From NCBI GenBank assembly GCA_905221605.1, contig CAJNDS010000205.1, positions 1-64,000 on the forward strand: a stretch of 64,000 nt of DNA, in the 5' to 3' direction. Below the pieces are notes generated by a model. That model was given only the letters and a program-made list of their open reading frames with translations. It made no database searches and was not told the origin of the DNA. The DNA is from Symbiodinium natans. Its lineage: Eukaryota > Sar > Dinophyceae > Suessiales > Symbiodiniaceae. This document shows, in pieces, positions 11,990 to 23,306 of the stretch (position 1 is the first letter of the stretch; every line of letters begins with the position of its first letter). A program made the position numbers and the translations under genes.

Positions 11990-14480
11990 ATGAAGTGCTG
12001 GCCTTGCCCTCTAGGGAAGTTGGCCACTTTGTACCTTTCTTTTTGCTGCTTTGTGCGCTGTCCTTCTTCGATTTACAATTGTCCATTTGCGGACTTGCCG
12101 CATTTTCCCAAAAATAAGCAAAAAAGTCTTATTTAAACCTGCCAACACATCATTTTGCCATGCGTGCAGCGGTTCGAAGTCTTCCGCATGTTTGACAATT
12201 TGCAGAGTGTTTTGTCCTTTAATTGATCAGTCCTCGGTCAGCCTGAGCGTGAAGGCGTTGGAAGTTGCATTATCTTGAAGACAAGGACAGTAGTTCGCAG
12301 ATGTCGTGAAACGAGCAATCCGCAGTTGAACGGTTTTGCCAACACATGCAAAAAAAAAAACCGTCGAGCTTCACGCTGGTGTCCCAGTTTCAAGTGTTCG
12401 AGCCAGATTGCGGTTGGCTTTTGCGCCATCAGTGTGACAGACGCAGCCTTTTGCAAGAACCGGCGAAACAATTCGTGTTGGCGACCGACGGAGCAAAAGA
12501 AATTTCATCAAGTTCAACATCTGCTTCTAGCCAGCCCACAGTCAAACTATCATTTAAAGCATCTGCGGAACTACTGTTCTTCATGCATGCTTTTCTTGTG
12601 TCTGACGCTTATGCCCACACTCACAGCATGCGGTACAAAGCTTTTCCATTCTTAGTCATTCAACTTAAGCGAACACTCCGCATGATCTTCCAAGTTGTCA
12701 GCGTCCATCGCAAACACGGCAGCAAAGCTCCTGCCACACTCGGCTTTGCCTCCCTGATTGGAAGGTCAGTGGAGAACGGAATCCAGCCCAGCCGATGGAC
12801 TGACGAAATATTCTGAGAAGTTGGTACTTGAGCATTTGTTGGTTGCGTGTGGATTGAAGAGAGTGTGTGAAGAAGACCTTTCGTTCTGAACACCTTTGTG
12901 AACGGATGGAACTTGTGATCAAGGTGTTTTGTTCGACGGACAGTTGCGTTGATACTAAGAAAGAGCACTTCTTAACCAAGAGTATTCATGGCTACAAGAC
13001 ATTCCGGCCAATTACTTGTAGCATAGAATGGCAACAGCCTGCGCAGCATGGAATTTAAGGCAGATGCAAGGTATCAGACCTTTTCAAAAGCCAGGCATTC
13101 TCTCGGGCCACATGGCGCACGCCTCAACCAGACTTGCTCTCAAACTGCTTTGCTCTTAGTTCAGCACCATGCAGGTCGGCCTCTTCACTTGATGTAGTGT
13201 GTTCTTGGCAGAGCTCAAGAGAACACCAAGCTTCTGCAATGCTTGTTCGCTTCTCAAGCTTCCCTGGAGTCTTCTCGCTCCAGAAGCACTTGCATGTCCC
13301 TGCTGACGGAACTCCGGGAAGCTTGCCTTTTTGAAGTTGTAGTTATGGATCTGTGTCTGTCCTTCCATTGGCTGAAGAAGGCAAGGGCCTCCACTCCAAT
13401 GCAGACCGCAAAAGCGTGGTCAAGTCAAGACTGCTGGTCGAACCCGTTTGGATGCACGTTTTTCGCTTGCAGAATTGTTTACATGCAGTTTGACAAGTTT
13501 GACCACGTTTTTAATTAATTTGTTTTGTTTTTCAGTTATTGTGTGGTTTTAAATGTTTTTACTAAATAAATGTTTTCTTGTGGTATGCGGTTTTAAAGGA
13601 GCATTCTTGACATTAAAGAAATGTTTCCAGTAAAATCTGGTTTAATTTTTGTGTTTCTGGTCAAAATCTGGTTTTAGTGGGCGGTTGAACCAATATTAGA
13701 TTTGTTTTTCTGGTTGGACTCACTTTTTATGGTGTTAAAGTGTTTTCGTTTGGACTATGTTTGTTTCTAGTGTTTAATGTTGGTCTTTCTTGTTTTTCAA
13801 AGTTAGTGCATGTTTTCCAAGTCTAAAGTGCGAAAAATGCAAAGATTGAAAAGCAATTTTAAACTACCGCTCCCAGAGGTCGCGTCCTTAGAGAAACCAA
13901 AAATTTTGACCGCTCCAGAGGTCGCGCCCGCCAATTTGTATTCTCTATGTTCTGAAAGATTTGTTGCACAAAGACCTTCAGGGATGCTTAACTGGGGACA
14001 ACAGTGCATCGATCATTCTGGGGCAAGAGAAGATGGATTTTGGAAAGTGGCGAACCCGAGCATTCGCTTTGCGTTGCAGTTGGTGTCGTGATCAATTGCA
14101 TCTTAAAAGAATTCCGATACCTCACACTCCGAGACAGTTCCTTGTCGCCGACTTACAAAAATCCTTTCCAAGACGCGTTTGAAGCAGCTGCAAAAGATGG
14201 CAGGCGTAAAACCGCAAGACCGGCCGGCAGCGAGTAGACTGGAACATGGAGCTGCATTAGACAGCTGTGCTTGCCATTAGTGGCACAGAGTGTATGGTAA
14301 GCAAGTTGCCGAGAAGTTTGTGTCTTAGTGCAATCGAGTATGTTTCTTTCTTTGGCTAATTGCACTTACCATTGTCTTGGAGGACCTTGCGACAGTATGG
14401 CGCGAGGAGAGACCATGGCAGTTGTCAAACCACGCCAGGCAGTTGTCGCATTGCCTCTGCAAAGAAGTTGCTTTGTGACT
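11990..14480. other. region without a recognised gene
   Basis: Frames are short and lack recognisable motifs. Positions 13500-13810 are T-rich with loosely repeated words (TCTGGTTTTA, GTGTTTCTGG), like an intron or decayed repeat. A poly-A run lies at 12350-12360. Confidence 0.4.
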
Positions 14481-14484
14481 TCCC

Positions 14485-15110
14485 ATGCATTTAGGTCTTG
14501 CTGCCAGTGCTGCTATTCTTTCGTTCTTGTCTCAAGATTTTGGTTTGAGAACTTGTGAAATCTATGCCATGGCACTACACGCTGCAGCTCTCGATCACAT
14601 GCGTGAAGGTGGTTTGACGGAGTTTCTGCAGAAACAGGTTCTGGAGGATTTTGGCATGCTCAACCCCAAAAGATTTGGATTCACGGAAAATCAGTGGCAG
14701 GCCAGGCTTGCCAGGCTCGTCGATCCGATGTGACACACCTGAAGCTCTCGTCAGCTTGGCGTTGCAGGACCTAAAGGGTGAACTCCTCCAGGCCTTCTTA
14801 CATTTGTATGTTGAAGACCCAAATCCTCCTCATCATCTTCCTTGGTCTGCAGTCACATCCATAGTGTGGCCTCAGCATGAAACCACAGATGCTGCACCCC
14901 CATGGACTGAACAAGTGCGTAGAGCGAATGGTGAGTTTGAATCTTTTGTTTACCAAGAGTTCTCTTTGGACATTTCCCGTCCCGGGTCAAGCACCACAGG
15001 GACGCACGATTCGAATGTGTGCATCAGCGAGTGTTTTACGGAAAACCATAGCCTCTGGCGTCTACAAGCAAATCCAGGTGGCTGCATTGACATTGATTGA
15101 CTTACTGCAT
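14485..15110 (+). pseudogene. broken ORF of unknown family
   Basis: Two plus-strand frames carry one protein-like stretch in succession. Positions 14545-14733 end in a stop just after LARLVDPM; the next frame continues from about 14735 with ALVSLALQDLKGELLQAFL and WPQHETTDAAPPW. The change of frame without a gap suggests a one- or two-base indel in a once-continuous frame. No family is recognised; it lies just upstream of a retroelement and may be part of an older one. Confidence 0.35.
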
Positions 15111-15394
15111 AACTGAAAACATGGTGGAGTGTGCTTGCTTGCTGCAGTATCGGTAGGACTGTCAAGGTTGCCGCCCCCTCAGTGTCCAGCGTTGGCATTT
15201 TGCAAGGGATATCTGAGGGATGACCGTAGGCCCAGTCCTTACACTCATGAAAGATGAGAGCAGTATGCATGTTGAGAACAGAGTATGATTAGGGTATGGC
15301 TGACTGCGCACCAGAATCTTGTCACCTGTGCAGGAGTGCAGTGCGGGACTGCTCGGCCCCTGGCTAGAGTTTTGTGCAGTAGGCTCATGATGTC

Positions 15395-15710
15395 GACAAA
15401 GGTCGACCATCTAGGGAAGGCCTCTTACAGAGAGAGAACCACATCAATAGGGCAGAGGCCCCAGTCCAAAGGGACTTAGCGAGGCACTGATGAATGAGAA
15501 GGAAAAGGGAATGACAACAGACTTTGACAGCTTAGATCCTGTCGCACTTGATTTCTGCTTAGCTCAGCATATCTCAGTCGGATCTCCCTCGGCTCGAGTG
15601 TTCCACAGGGAACCAACAGGATCGACAAGGGTCGGATCTCCGGGCAAAGGCCCTTAAAAGAAAAGAGCGGCGCATCAAGAGGGCGAAGGCCCCAGTCCAA
15701 AGGGACTCAA
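15395..15710 (+). repeat. imperfect direct repeat, leader of the recombinase retroelement
   Basis: Two similar blocks at about 15395-15480 and 15625-15705 each contain a GTCGACAAAGGTCG-like word, a GGAAGGCCTCTTA or GCAAAGGCCCTTA word, and end in GGCCCCAGTCCAAAGGGACT. They lie just before the first ORF of the element and may be part of its terminal or leader structure. Confidence 0.6.
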
Positions 15711-15717
15711 GAATCAT

Positions 15718-16987
15718 GTGGCCTATGATGCCATTTGGGTACGGACCCAATGTGCCAGCCCCCAGTCAACCAAAAGAAAGCAGACGGGGAGACGACGCAG
15801 GAGCAGCAGCTCCAGCGACGAGCCGAGGAGGCGTCGCTCAAGAAGCCGAAGAGGTCGGAGAAGCCCCTCCCAGGCCTCGTCTTCCGTGGCACAAGGGATG
15901 ATTCAGGTGGATGTCAATCATTACACTGCCCTGGTGACCCAAGCGGCACAGGCCCAAGCTGCGGCACAGGCCATGGCAGCGGTCACCCCCCCGCACACCG
16001 CGGCGACATTGCCAGCGTCCTACGGTTCTAAGGGTCAGAGGCAGTGGACGAACAAGGATTCGTGGCAATCTGACAAGTGGAAAGGCCAATCCTGGAAGCA
16101 GGGTGACTGGCAGCAGAAGAACAGGTGGCCACAGAAGAAAGGGGCGGAGACAGAGAGAAATGGCCAAAGGGCTGGAACAAATGGGAGCGTGATGAGAAAG
16201 CCCCAGGAGAAGGTCAGGCGGTAACGCCTGGGGTCCCCCTGATCTTGCAGACAGGGAAGTTTGATCAGGGGCGGCGGAGGAGGACCTGTCCCGCCAGGCC
16301 CAGCGGGACGTTGAAAGAGAAGACCAGGCCTATGCGGCGTCAGTTTGGAAGGAGGCCATCGAGCGGGCAAACCATTCGGTGGATCGTCCCCTGAGTGCCA
16401 GGGAATTGGTTCAAATGGGGCGGCTCAAAGATTTTTGGAGCATGACCTGGACCCAGGCGCGCGGAGAGGTCTCGGCGGAATCAGTGGAAGCCTGCAAGAA
16501 GGCCCTGAATGAGGTCGCCATCTCCATGCCCGACCAGACCTTCCACAGGCTTGCAGCAGTGCTTGCAGCCTTCTTAGACGGAGGAAGATCCCCCATGGGC
16601 GAGGATGGCAAGCTGCATGCCATGCGCACCCGCATGCCAGGAGCCGAAGGGATCATCGTTTCGACCATGATCACAGGCCCGAGCTACACCAAGTGTGAAG
16701 ATCATCGGCACGACCTGGTCATGGCCCACGGCACCGGCTTCGTCTCCGCGGTGGGCATCGGGCTTCATGGAGAGGTGTGCCCGAATGACTCCAAGCCGGA
16801 GGATTATCCAAGTTTTGGATTCAGTGGAAGGGGGTCGCTGGAGGCGCCAGATCCTGGCACCATTGAGGCGGCCTTTCAAAAAACGGCCGCCCACTCCAAA
16901 GGCCAACAGGGAGTCATCTTCGTGTACCAGGGCGAGCTTGAGAAGCCTAGCATACCCACACAACCAAAGGTGGGGTGGCGGTCATGA
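15718..16987 (+). pseudogene. gag-like ORF1 of the recombinase element, frameshifted
   Basis: The N-terminal part (frame of 15718) is Arg/Ser-rich (RRRRSSSSSDEPRRRRSRSR), then Ala/Gln-rich, then Trp/Lys/Gln-rich; this is typical of nucleic-acid-binding gag proteins. The frame changes between about 16125 and 16270. From about 16270 the reading continues in the frame of 16379, with AEEDLSRQAQRDVERE, then SARELVQMGRLKDFW and a globular part to the stop at 16987. No zinc knuckle of the CCHC kind is seen. The role is inferred from position and composition. Confidence 0.5.
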
Positions 16988-17292
16988 TGGCGGCTGTCAA
17001 AGACGTGGGCTCCGCGCGCAGCGGACAACACATCATCCTCCACCCCAAGCATGCGATTCTGCGTGCCATCGGCTGCACGTGGCCGGCCTAGATGAGGAGC
17101 CCCAGATTTGGGCGACAACGAGGGGTGTGTTTCCAGCCATGACAAGCTCTGGCCTGTCTGACAGTTTTGAAGCGAGGTCGGACAGAGGTGTGAGAAAATA
17201 AGGGGTCGGAGTCCGCCATTGCACATCACCCCCCCTCCCCACTGACAGTTGCGGGTCCCCAGACTCGGTGCAGGGTCAGCTCATGAGGTCGC

Positions 17293-19145
17293 ATGATTAT
17301 GCATCGTGAGTTGGCTTGCAGCATGAGAGCCCTAGAAGTCCCGTCGGAAAGTGACTCCGATGAGGCGATTGCGCCGGCCCTACCAGTACAGGCTACACAA
17401 GACGGAGTGAGTGAGCATATCATTGTTGAGCAAGCCACGTTGCCAGTCATCAGACTGCCTTGGGAGTCGGGAGTTTTTCAAGAAATTTTCTCCAGGCCGT
17501 CGATCACAAGCGATGACCTACCTACCCCCACCATGTATGGTCAAGCGGAACTCCCACTAAGGGAGCTGTCGGCGCAACACTCGGTGAAGCGTCAGTGCCG
17601 AGTAGTCAAACCTGACAAGGCCATTTTCCTGCAGGCAGTCAGGCGCAAGCCTGACAGAGACTTCGATGAGAAGTGCGAATACGTGTGGGGCCGAGCTGTC
17701 AAACTCTGGTTGACGCTCATGCTAGCGTCACCCTCAGCTGGTAAGTTTGTCCAGAGTGTGTGCAGCATGGAAGAGGAGGAAGCTCTCTCCTCTATCCGAG
17801 ATGTTTTTGGCGTTAAGTCACCCCATACTGCACTCAAACGAGCCACATCTCTTATCAGGTTTATGAAGTGGCTGAGACCAGGCGTAGACAGTCACGAACC
17901 GCTCATGCCTCCGGAGCCGACCCTGTATGCTTTCCTGAAGGAGCTGACCTGCAGGTCAACAGGGAAGCTGGCAGCCCTCGGGACGGTCCAAGCTCTGCGC
18001 CTAGCCCAGCATGTGCTAAGATGTCACAACTTGGAGGCGGTTTTGTCACCACGAGTGGTGGGTGCAGCAGACCGTTCTGCAGGAGAGCACTTGCCTCAAA
18101 ACCAGGCCCGTGATTTGACCGTTAGCGAGGTGCGACAGGTGGAAGAAGCTATACGTGCACAGGATGCTGACCCGATCGACAGGTTTGCTGCAGGGGTCAT
18201 GTGCTTCCAATTGTTCGCGCGGAACCGCTGGAGCGATGTAGCGTGCATTGACAGCCTCTCCTTCGATGTCACAGAAGTAGCTGGACGGCTTGTTGGCTAC
18301 GTAGAAGCAAGGGCACGCCATGTCAAGCAGAGCAGCCAAGCTAAGAAAAAGAAGGCGATGTTCATGCCATTGGTGGCTCCCATTCAGGGAGTCAGCCCCG
18401 ACTTCTCTTGGGCACTTGAATGGCGCCATGCTGCTCAGTTAGCAGGTATCGATCTAGCGAAGCGACCACACTGCTCCCGGCCCCAGGACCAGAGGGATCC
18501 TTCCTCAAACGACACATAGACACAGCTGAGGCGTCGGACTGGCTGCATGGACTGCTGTTGAGGAGTGATCCCACCCGACAGCGCACTACGTCGCACTGTC
18601 TCAAGCACACGGTGCTGGGTTGGCTCAGTAGGTTTGGGATCCACGGTGAGACGCAGACATTGTTGGCACACCATAGCACAGGACCCATGAGTGACCTGGC
18701 TTACTCTCGGGATGCTTTGAGCGGACCAATTCGCCAATTAGAACAAAGGCAAGGGCTTCGGTGGAAGCGACAGATTCCATGGGACGGCAAGGCCGGCCAG
18801 CCGCAGAAACTCGCCAGATCCGAGTTCTGGGGAAAAGGACGGAGAGGAAAAGAGAAGGGTGGCAAGAATCATGGCGGGGGCAAGGACCCGTGGGGTTCCA
18901 AAGAGGGCCGTCGTTGGAACCAATGGACACGAGAAGGCAAAGGGTCGCAGACGCCTATGCCTTTCAAGCTGAGAGGTGGTGTGGCCGTTACGCCTCAAGG
19001 CGAGCCTATCTGCTTCGGTGCCAACCTCGGTGAATGCCAGGACGCTCCGTTGGGCGGCAAATGCGCTAAGGGCTGGCACGTGTGCTGCCGACCCAATTGC
19101 TTCGGCAAGCATGCATTCATTGACCACCCAGGCAAGAAGGCCTGA
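17293..19145 (+). CDS. tyrosine recombinase with C-terminal Cys/His motif, frameshifted
   Basis: The first frame (17293-18519) carries a helical N-terminal half and the first catalytic arginine in FARNRWSDVACID (near 18218). The second frame, open from 18420 to 19145, carries the second box, TSHCLKHT (18592-18615), in which the usual Arg of HxxR is Lys, then LLAHHSTG and the candidate nucleophile Tyr in LAYSRDALSG. The switch of frame falls within 18420-18519. After the recombinase comes a Lys/Gly-rich linker and a Cys/His-rich motif (Cys at CFGANLGEC, GGKC, HVCC, NCFGKH, ending HPG) of zinc-binding appearance. In this class the enzyme would integrate a circular cDNA. The frame change and the Lys make activity doubtful. 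Confidence 0.7.
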
Positions 19146-19313
19146 GGGGCGATCAGGCTTCCTGCTGTCGCTGATGATGACGCTTCGGCGTCGGAGAGCG
19201 ATGGCAGCCTCCCGACCAAGGGACAGCAGTGGAGTGCGCAGGCCCCGCCGGTTGTCAGCGCCTCAGACAAAGCTGCGAATTTTGACTCAGACAAACCTGC
19301 GGTTTTTGATTCG

Positions 19314-21107
19314 ATGTGTCACACTTCGACCAACTCAAGTGTTGGAGAGGCACCCGACTGGAGCTTACATGAGGGTGCAGCGAACAGTTTTTCTCCCAAT
19401 CACTTTTCAGCCTCCAATGAGGAGAGCTCTGTAGTTCAAATCAGCGATACTGCGGTGGCTAGTTTGGCAACATCAGACCACTTGTCTGTTGATCCGCCAT
19501 CAGCCAGCGACGCGACACACTTGCAGTGTGGGAGCCCGCCGTCGGGCACGAAGCACATGCAGGACTTTTGGTGCCTGGAGTTGTTCGCGGGCTCTGCTGG
19601 GATTACCGCCGCTATGGTGGCAGCTGGCCTTACCAAGAGCTTTGGTGTAGAATCCTCTTTGCGGCATGACCGCAAGGCGAAGGTGCTTCGACTTGACATG
19701 CTCAAACCGCAATGCCAGAGCATGATCCTTAGGTGGATCAAATCACCAGGCTTGGCTCTGGTGTGGATGACACCCCCCCTTGGTACTAGCTCCAGGGCAA
19801 GGGAGCTGCCGGGGCCCCAGAACTCAGCACCTCTTAGGGATGCTCGGCACCCGGAAGGTTTGCCGACTTTGACGGAGGACGAACTGTGTAGGGTCCAAGC
19901 AGCAAATCAGCTTTTCGGCTTCAGTGCGACAGTCTGGCAATTGTGCTGCAGCCTGGGCATCATGTGCGTTATACAAAACCCGTACCGCAGTTGGATGTGG
20001 TTCGGCCAGGAAATGGTTGGCGTCTTGAGCGTGGGATGCACCAAGGTGCTTGAGAGTCATGCGTGCATGTTCGGTGCTGGACATAGAAGGCGCATGGCGT
20101 TGGCAGCGAACACTGGGGAGTTTGATGCACTCGCCCGTGAGTGTGACGGAGAACATGATCATGAGCAATGGAAGGACGAGCATGGGATCACGCATGGATT
20201 CGAGGAGACTCTGCATCCAAGCGGATTCTGCAAGGCGGCTGCCCAGTGCGCAATAGGAGCCCTGCTCAAACAGGGTTTGTTGCCTGCGCCCCAGCAGACT
20301 GTCCAGTCGAAGAGTAGCCTGCCTTCAATGGCTTCGTTGACTGCAGGCAACCGAACCAAACGAGCAGCAGCCCAGAAGCTTGTACCTGAATTCAAGGCTC
20401 AATTCAAATCCAGGACAACGAACTTGCTGGCCAGCAAGGGATGGCACCCAGCGACAGCCCTCTGCCGACGGCCGCAGTGGCTGCCCGCATCTCAGAAAGT
20501 TCTGATCAGCCCCCTGTCGGAGGACCACGAGGTATACGTATCTGTTCCCTGGACATGCCAGGAATTCTGTGCACAGGCGCGCAAGGTAGGCCACCCGAGT
20601 CATCTTGGCCTGGGGTTTTCGGACCCTCTTAAGCGTACCATCGAGCAGGTGGCTGCGGAGTCCCCCAGTTGCGTCATGCAGATTAGGGTACAACAGTGCA
20701 AGAGATGGGCGCAGCGGGCTCAGGCGTTGGAGGCCCAAGAACAGATCGCCAAACAGGCCCTGCCGAAGCATATCCGGGACTCACTCCGCAGTAAACGCAT
20801 CCTTCTCCTTCAGGAGATGTTGAGTGCGTCAGCATATCCTGACAAAGCTATCGGAGAGGACTTCCTCAAAGGTTTCCCCTTGACAGGGAGCCTCCCTCTA
20901 CCGGCAGGTTGGGAACCGGACGTTCGTCCAGCGCTCATGACAGATGCGGATCTGAGTGCCCTCCACTGCGACAACAATGACAAGATCATACAAGAAGTTG
21001 CCCAGAACTGCAGATTCGTTCAAGAACTCTGGGATAAGTCCATTCAGGAGAGGGACAAGGGTTGGTCACAAGGCCCCGCCTGGCCGACCTGCCTGAAGAC
21101 GCGCTGA
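19314..21107 (+). CDS. cytosine-methyltransferase-like domain protein of the recombinase element
   Basis: A motif resembling DNA C5-methyltransferase motif I (LELFAGSAGITAAMVAAG) lies near residues 85-105, followed by GVESS. At the place of the catalytic PPC motif the protein has TPPLGTSSRARELPG, so the catalytic Cys is replaced by Leu. An IQNPYRSWMW segment follows, in the position of the ENP-type motif. The C-terminal half (to 21107) is Lys/Arg-rich and leads into the RT. The last 46 bases overlap the RT frame, which is shifted. Known DIRS elements carry an adenine-methyltransferase-like domain; assignment to the C5 type here rests on the RARELPG context and motif I only. Confidence 0.55.
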   Translation: MCHTSTNSSVGEAPDWSLHEGAANSFSPNHFSASNEESSVVQISDTAVASLATSDHLSVDPPSASDATHLQCGSPPSGTKHMQDFWCLELFAGSAGITAAMVAAGLTKSFGVESSLRHDRKAKVLRLDMLKPQCQSMILRWIKSPGLALVWMTPPLGTSSRARELPGPQNSAPLRDARHPEGLPTLTEDELCRVQAANQLFGFSATVWQLCCSLGIMCVIQNPYRSWMWFGQEMVGVLSVGCTKVLESHACMFGAGHRRRMALAANTGEFDALARECDGEHDHEQWKDEHGITHGFEETLHPSGFCKAAAQCAIGALLKQGLLPAPQQTVQSKSSLPSMASLTAGNRTKRAAAQKLVPEFKAQFKSRTTNLLASKGWHPATALCRRPQWLPASQKVLISPLSEDHEVYVSVPWTCQEFCAQARKVGHPSHLGLGFSDPLKRTIEQVAAESPSCVMQIRVQQCKRWAQRAQALEAQEQIAKQALPKHIRDSLRSKRILLLQEMLSASAYPDKAIGEDFLKGFPLTGSLPLPAGWEPDVRPALMTDADLSALHCDNNDKIIQEVAQNCRFVQELWDKSIQERDKGWSQGPAWPTCLKTR

Positions 21108-22501
21108 TCAGCAAGAGGTTTGGCGTCCAACAAGGCCACAAACTTAGGCCGATCGACGACCTGAGCCAGAGCCTTATCAACATGGCTTTTGAATCGCACG
21201 GGAAAGTTCATGTGCATGATGCAGATGTCATTACAGCAGCACTGCTGATGTTTCGCCGACTGCACAAGGGCAAGGTTTTTGGCAAAACGTTGGACCTCAA
21301 GGCGGCCTACCGCCAACTACCTCTGGAGGAGCAGGCGCTTGACAAAGCCTTCATCGCAGTCAAGTGCCCGGAAACAGGCGAGGTAGTGTTTTTCAGGCTT
21401 TTGTGCCTGCCTTTCGGTGCTACGGCAGCTGTACACTCTTTTATCAGAGTCTCCCTCGCCCTGTGCCACATCGGGAACGTCCTCTTTCGACTACCCATGA
21501 CCGCTTACTACGATGATCTCACTCTTTTCAGCAGTGAGGAGCTTCGAAACTCCACCTCGACCACCGTCGACATCATGTTTTCCTTGTTAGGTTTCGATTT
21601 CGACCGAGACGGTGATAAGGCGCAAGACTTGCACACGACTTTCCGAGCATTGGGAGTGCAATTTTCGTGCCTGGAGGATGAGGATCGGACTGTTCTTGTT
21701 TCAAACACAGAAGAAAGGCTTCAAGATGCAGTGGAAAGGCTTCAGGAAATCATCGAATCGGATTCGCTCACCCCCAAATTGTGGGCGAAGATGCGCGGTC
21801 GTTTGGGTTTCATGAGCGGGCAGATCGCCGGCAGACTCCCACGAGCACTGTTGCGGGCAGTGACCGTGGCCGTCTCAGCTTCGGGGATACACCGCGGGGA
21901 AGTAGCCACGGCCCTACAGAGAGTGTTGGAGTTCTTGAAAGGTGCCCAACCCAGGCGGCTAAGACCAGCGCTACGAGATGTCATCTTTGTTTACACTGAT
22001 GCGTCGCAAGAGGGAGTAGACAATCTTGACATGGGGCTTGGTGCAGTGGTTCAAGATCACGAAGGAACCATCTTGGGGTGGTTTGGTCTTTTGCTCCCCC
22101 GTGATGTTGCTGGGGATGTCTTGCGTGAAGGGAAGAAATGCATCAATGAGTTAGAGAGTCTAACTGTGGCGTTGACTGTTCGTCTCTGCGCGGCCATACT
22201 GCTACAGCGGCACGTGGTATTCTATCTCGATAACGAGGCAGCCAGAGTGACATTGCTTCGAATGCAAAGTGAGAATGCCATGCTTGATGCAGTGGCCAAG
22301 ATCTCAGCTGTCCACGAATCCGAGCTGTCCTGCATTCCATGGTATGCACGTGTACCGTCGCGCAGCAACATAGCTGATGCGCCGAGTCGCTGCTGTTTCC
22401 TGGGTCTGCCCAACCCCTGCAGGATCAAGGACGATGTTGTTGTGGAAGCATTGCGTGAGGTACTACGCCAGGCACGTCGCTTTGTTGCCCAGACTACTTG
22501 A
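21062..22501 (+). CDS. reverse transcriptase-RNase H of the recombinase element
   Basis: The RT core is clear: GHKLRPIDDLSQSLIN, then KTLDLKAAYRQLPL with the first Asp, LPFGATAAVHSF, and the active site TAYYDDLTLF (YYDD, near residue 150). RNase H follows with all acidic positions visible: VYTDAS, ELESLTVAL, FYLDNEA and IADAPSR. The length, 479 residues, suits RT plus RNase H. The frame is open throughout with no internal stop. Its start overlaps the previous frame by 46 bases, so expression would need a frameshift, or the overlap reflects an indel. The nearest group I know is DIRS. Confidence 0.85.
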   Translation: MVTRPRLADLPEDALISKRFGVQQGHKLRPIDDLSQSLINMAFESHGKVHVHDADVITAALLMFRRLHKGKVFGKTLDLKAAYRQLPLEEQALDKAFIAVKCPETGEVVFFRLLCLPFGATAAVHSFIRVSLALCHIGNVLFRLPMTAYYDDLTLFSSEELRNSTSTTVDIMFSLLGFDFDRDGDKAQDLHTTFRALGVQFSCLEDEDRTVLVSNTEERLQDAVERLQEIIESDSLTPKLWAKMRGRLGFMSGQIAGRLPRALLRAVTVAVSASGIHRGEVATALQRVLEFLKGAQPRRLRPALRDVIFVYTDASQEGVDNLDMGLGAVVQDHEGTILGWFGLLLPRDVAGDVLREGKKCINELESLTVALTVRLCAAILLQRHVVFYLDNEAARVTLLRMQSENAMLDAVAKISAVHESELSCIPWYARVPSRSNIADAPSRCCFLGLPNPCRIKDDVVVEALREVLRQARRFVAQTT

Positions 22502-22545
22502 CCGAGGAAGGGACTTCTGTCTTCTTTTCTCCCCTTACCTAGGAG

Positions 22546-22712
22546 GGGTTTTTCGTGTTCTTGCACCCAGTGAGACAGAAGACCTGCATAAAGGACAGGT
22601 GATCGATTCTGTACCCTTCCTCGGAAAAAGGGCTCGAATGGAGTAACCAAGGGTAATGAATATTCGAGAAGATGAAGATACATTCCTGGATGAATTTGGG
22701 AACAAAATAAGG
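22546..22712 (+). repeat. terminal repeat, copy 1
   Basis: From GGGTTTTTCGTGTTCTTGCA to GGGAACAAAATAA. It recurs almost base for base at 23850-24018, the visible differences being a one-base change (AAAGG versus AATGG). It starts 45 bp after the RNase H stop codon and probably represents the 3' end of the element or of its transcript. Confidence 0.8.
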
Positions 22713-22924
22713 GCTTGGTACTCTTGAGTACAAACCTTTATTTTGAGAGAAAATTTTTCACCATGGAATGCGTGAGAAATTTTTGGCTCAGCCCGAGAGG
22801 GCACTGAGAGTCAGATGAGCAAAATAAAAAGCCCCGCCCACCCACCCAGCAGTGAAGGAGTGATGCTGTTGCGGAAGGACAGCCCGTCCTTTGACTGACT
22901 CTCCCATCCCGGGCCTGCAGCGCA

Positions 22925-23242
22925 GTGGCCCAAGCTAGTGCTGACTATGTTGCAATGGATGCGCCTCCTAGGATCACGGCCCTGCAGATGAGAGCCTTCG
23001 AGATTTGGGTTCGTACATTGAGTATGGACCAGATCATCATGCTGGCCGAGCGCATCGAGGACGTCTTGGCAGATAGAGAGGTAGAGATCCGTGAGCGATT
23101 GCAGGCCAGGCGTGACCGGTTGAATGCTACGCTTTCAACAGCTGCGAGCTCGTCTTCCACGCAGCAAGAAGCCCAGCCTGGTGAGCAACGTCCGAGCTCT
23201 TCGTCTCATGACCAGTCTTGGGAGTTCCTTGACCCACAGTAG
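22925..23242 (+). CDS. small ORF between the two terminal repeats
   Basis: About 105 codons; the first ATG in frame is at 22955 (MDAPPRITA). The body is helical and charged (ALQMRAFEIWVRTLSMDQ, then ERIEDVLADREVEIRERLQA), suggesting a coiled coil, and the tail is Ser/Gln-rich. No family is recognised. A 12-bp stem follows directly after the stop. It may be an accessory ORF of the element or of a shorter passenger. Confidence 0.4.
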   Translation: MAQASADYVAMDAPPRITALQMRAFEIWVRTLSMDQIIMLAERIEDVLADREVEIRERLQARRDRLNATLSTAASSSSTQQEAQPGEQRPSSSSHDQSWEFLDPQ

Positions 23243-23306
23243 TCAGAACCCCTCCTACCGGTCAGGCCGCTTGACGAAAACCATGAGTGTAAAAGAGGGT
23301 TCTGAC
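23242..23306 (+). promoter_or_regulatory. stem-loop after small ORF
   Basis: GTCAGAACCCCTC at the left pairs with GAGGGTTCTGAC at the right, a stem of about 12 bp with one bulge, separated by about 40 bases. It directly follows the stop codon at 23242. A role in 3' end formation is a guess. Confidence 0.4.

Larger units (their letters stand above)
15395..22712 (+). mobile_element. tyrosine-recombinase retroelement (DIRS-like), decayed
   Basis: In order on the plus strand: a leader repeat, a gag-like basic ORF, a tyrosine recombinase with a frameshift, a Cys/His-rich motif, a methyltransferase-like domain, reverse transcriptase and RNase H. Recombinase, RT/RNase H and methyltransferase together are the hallmark set of DIRS-type elements. 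In the DIRS, Ngaro and PAT elements I know, the recombinase lies after RT/RNase H; here it lies before. At least three frame changes make this copy non-autonomous unless translation or splicing corrects them. The outer limits are estimates: the left from the direct repeats, the right from the repeat at 22546-22712. Confidence 0.7.

Noticed and set aside
20986..21316. Minus-strand frames opposite the RT gene
   Set aside because: The plus strand carries clear RT motifs; these are antisense shadows.
22770..22800. Spliced-leader gene at TTTTTGGCTCAG
   Set aside because: Only about twelve bases agree, the end reads CAGCC rather than CAAG, and no donor follows.
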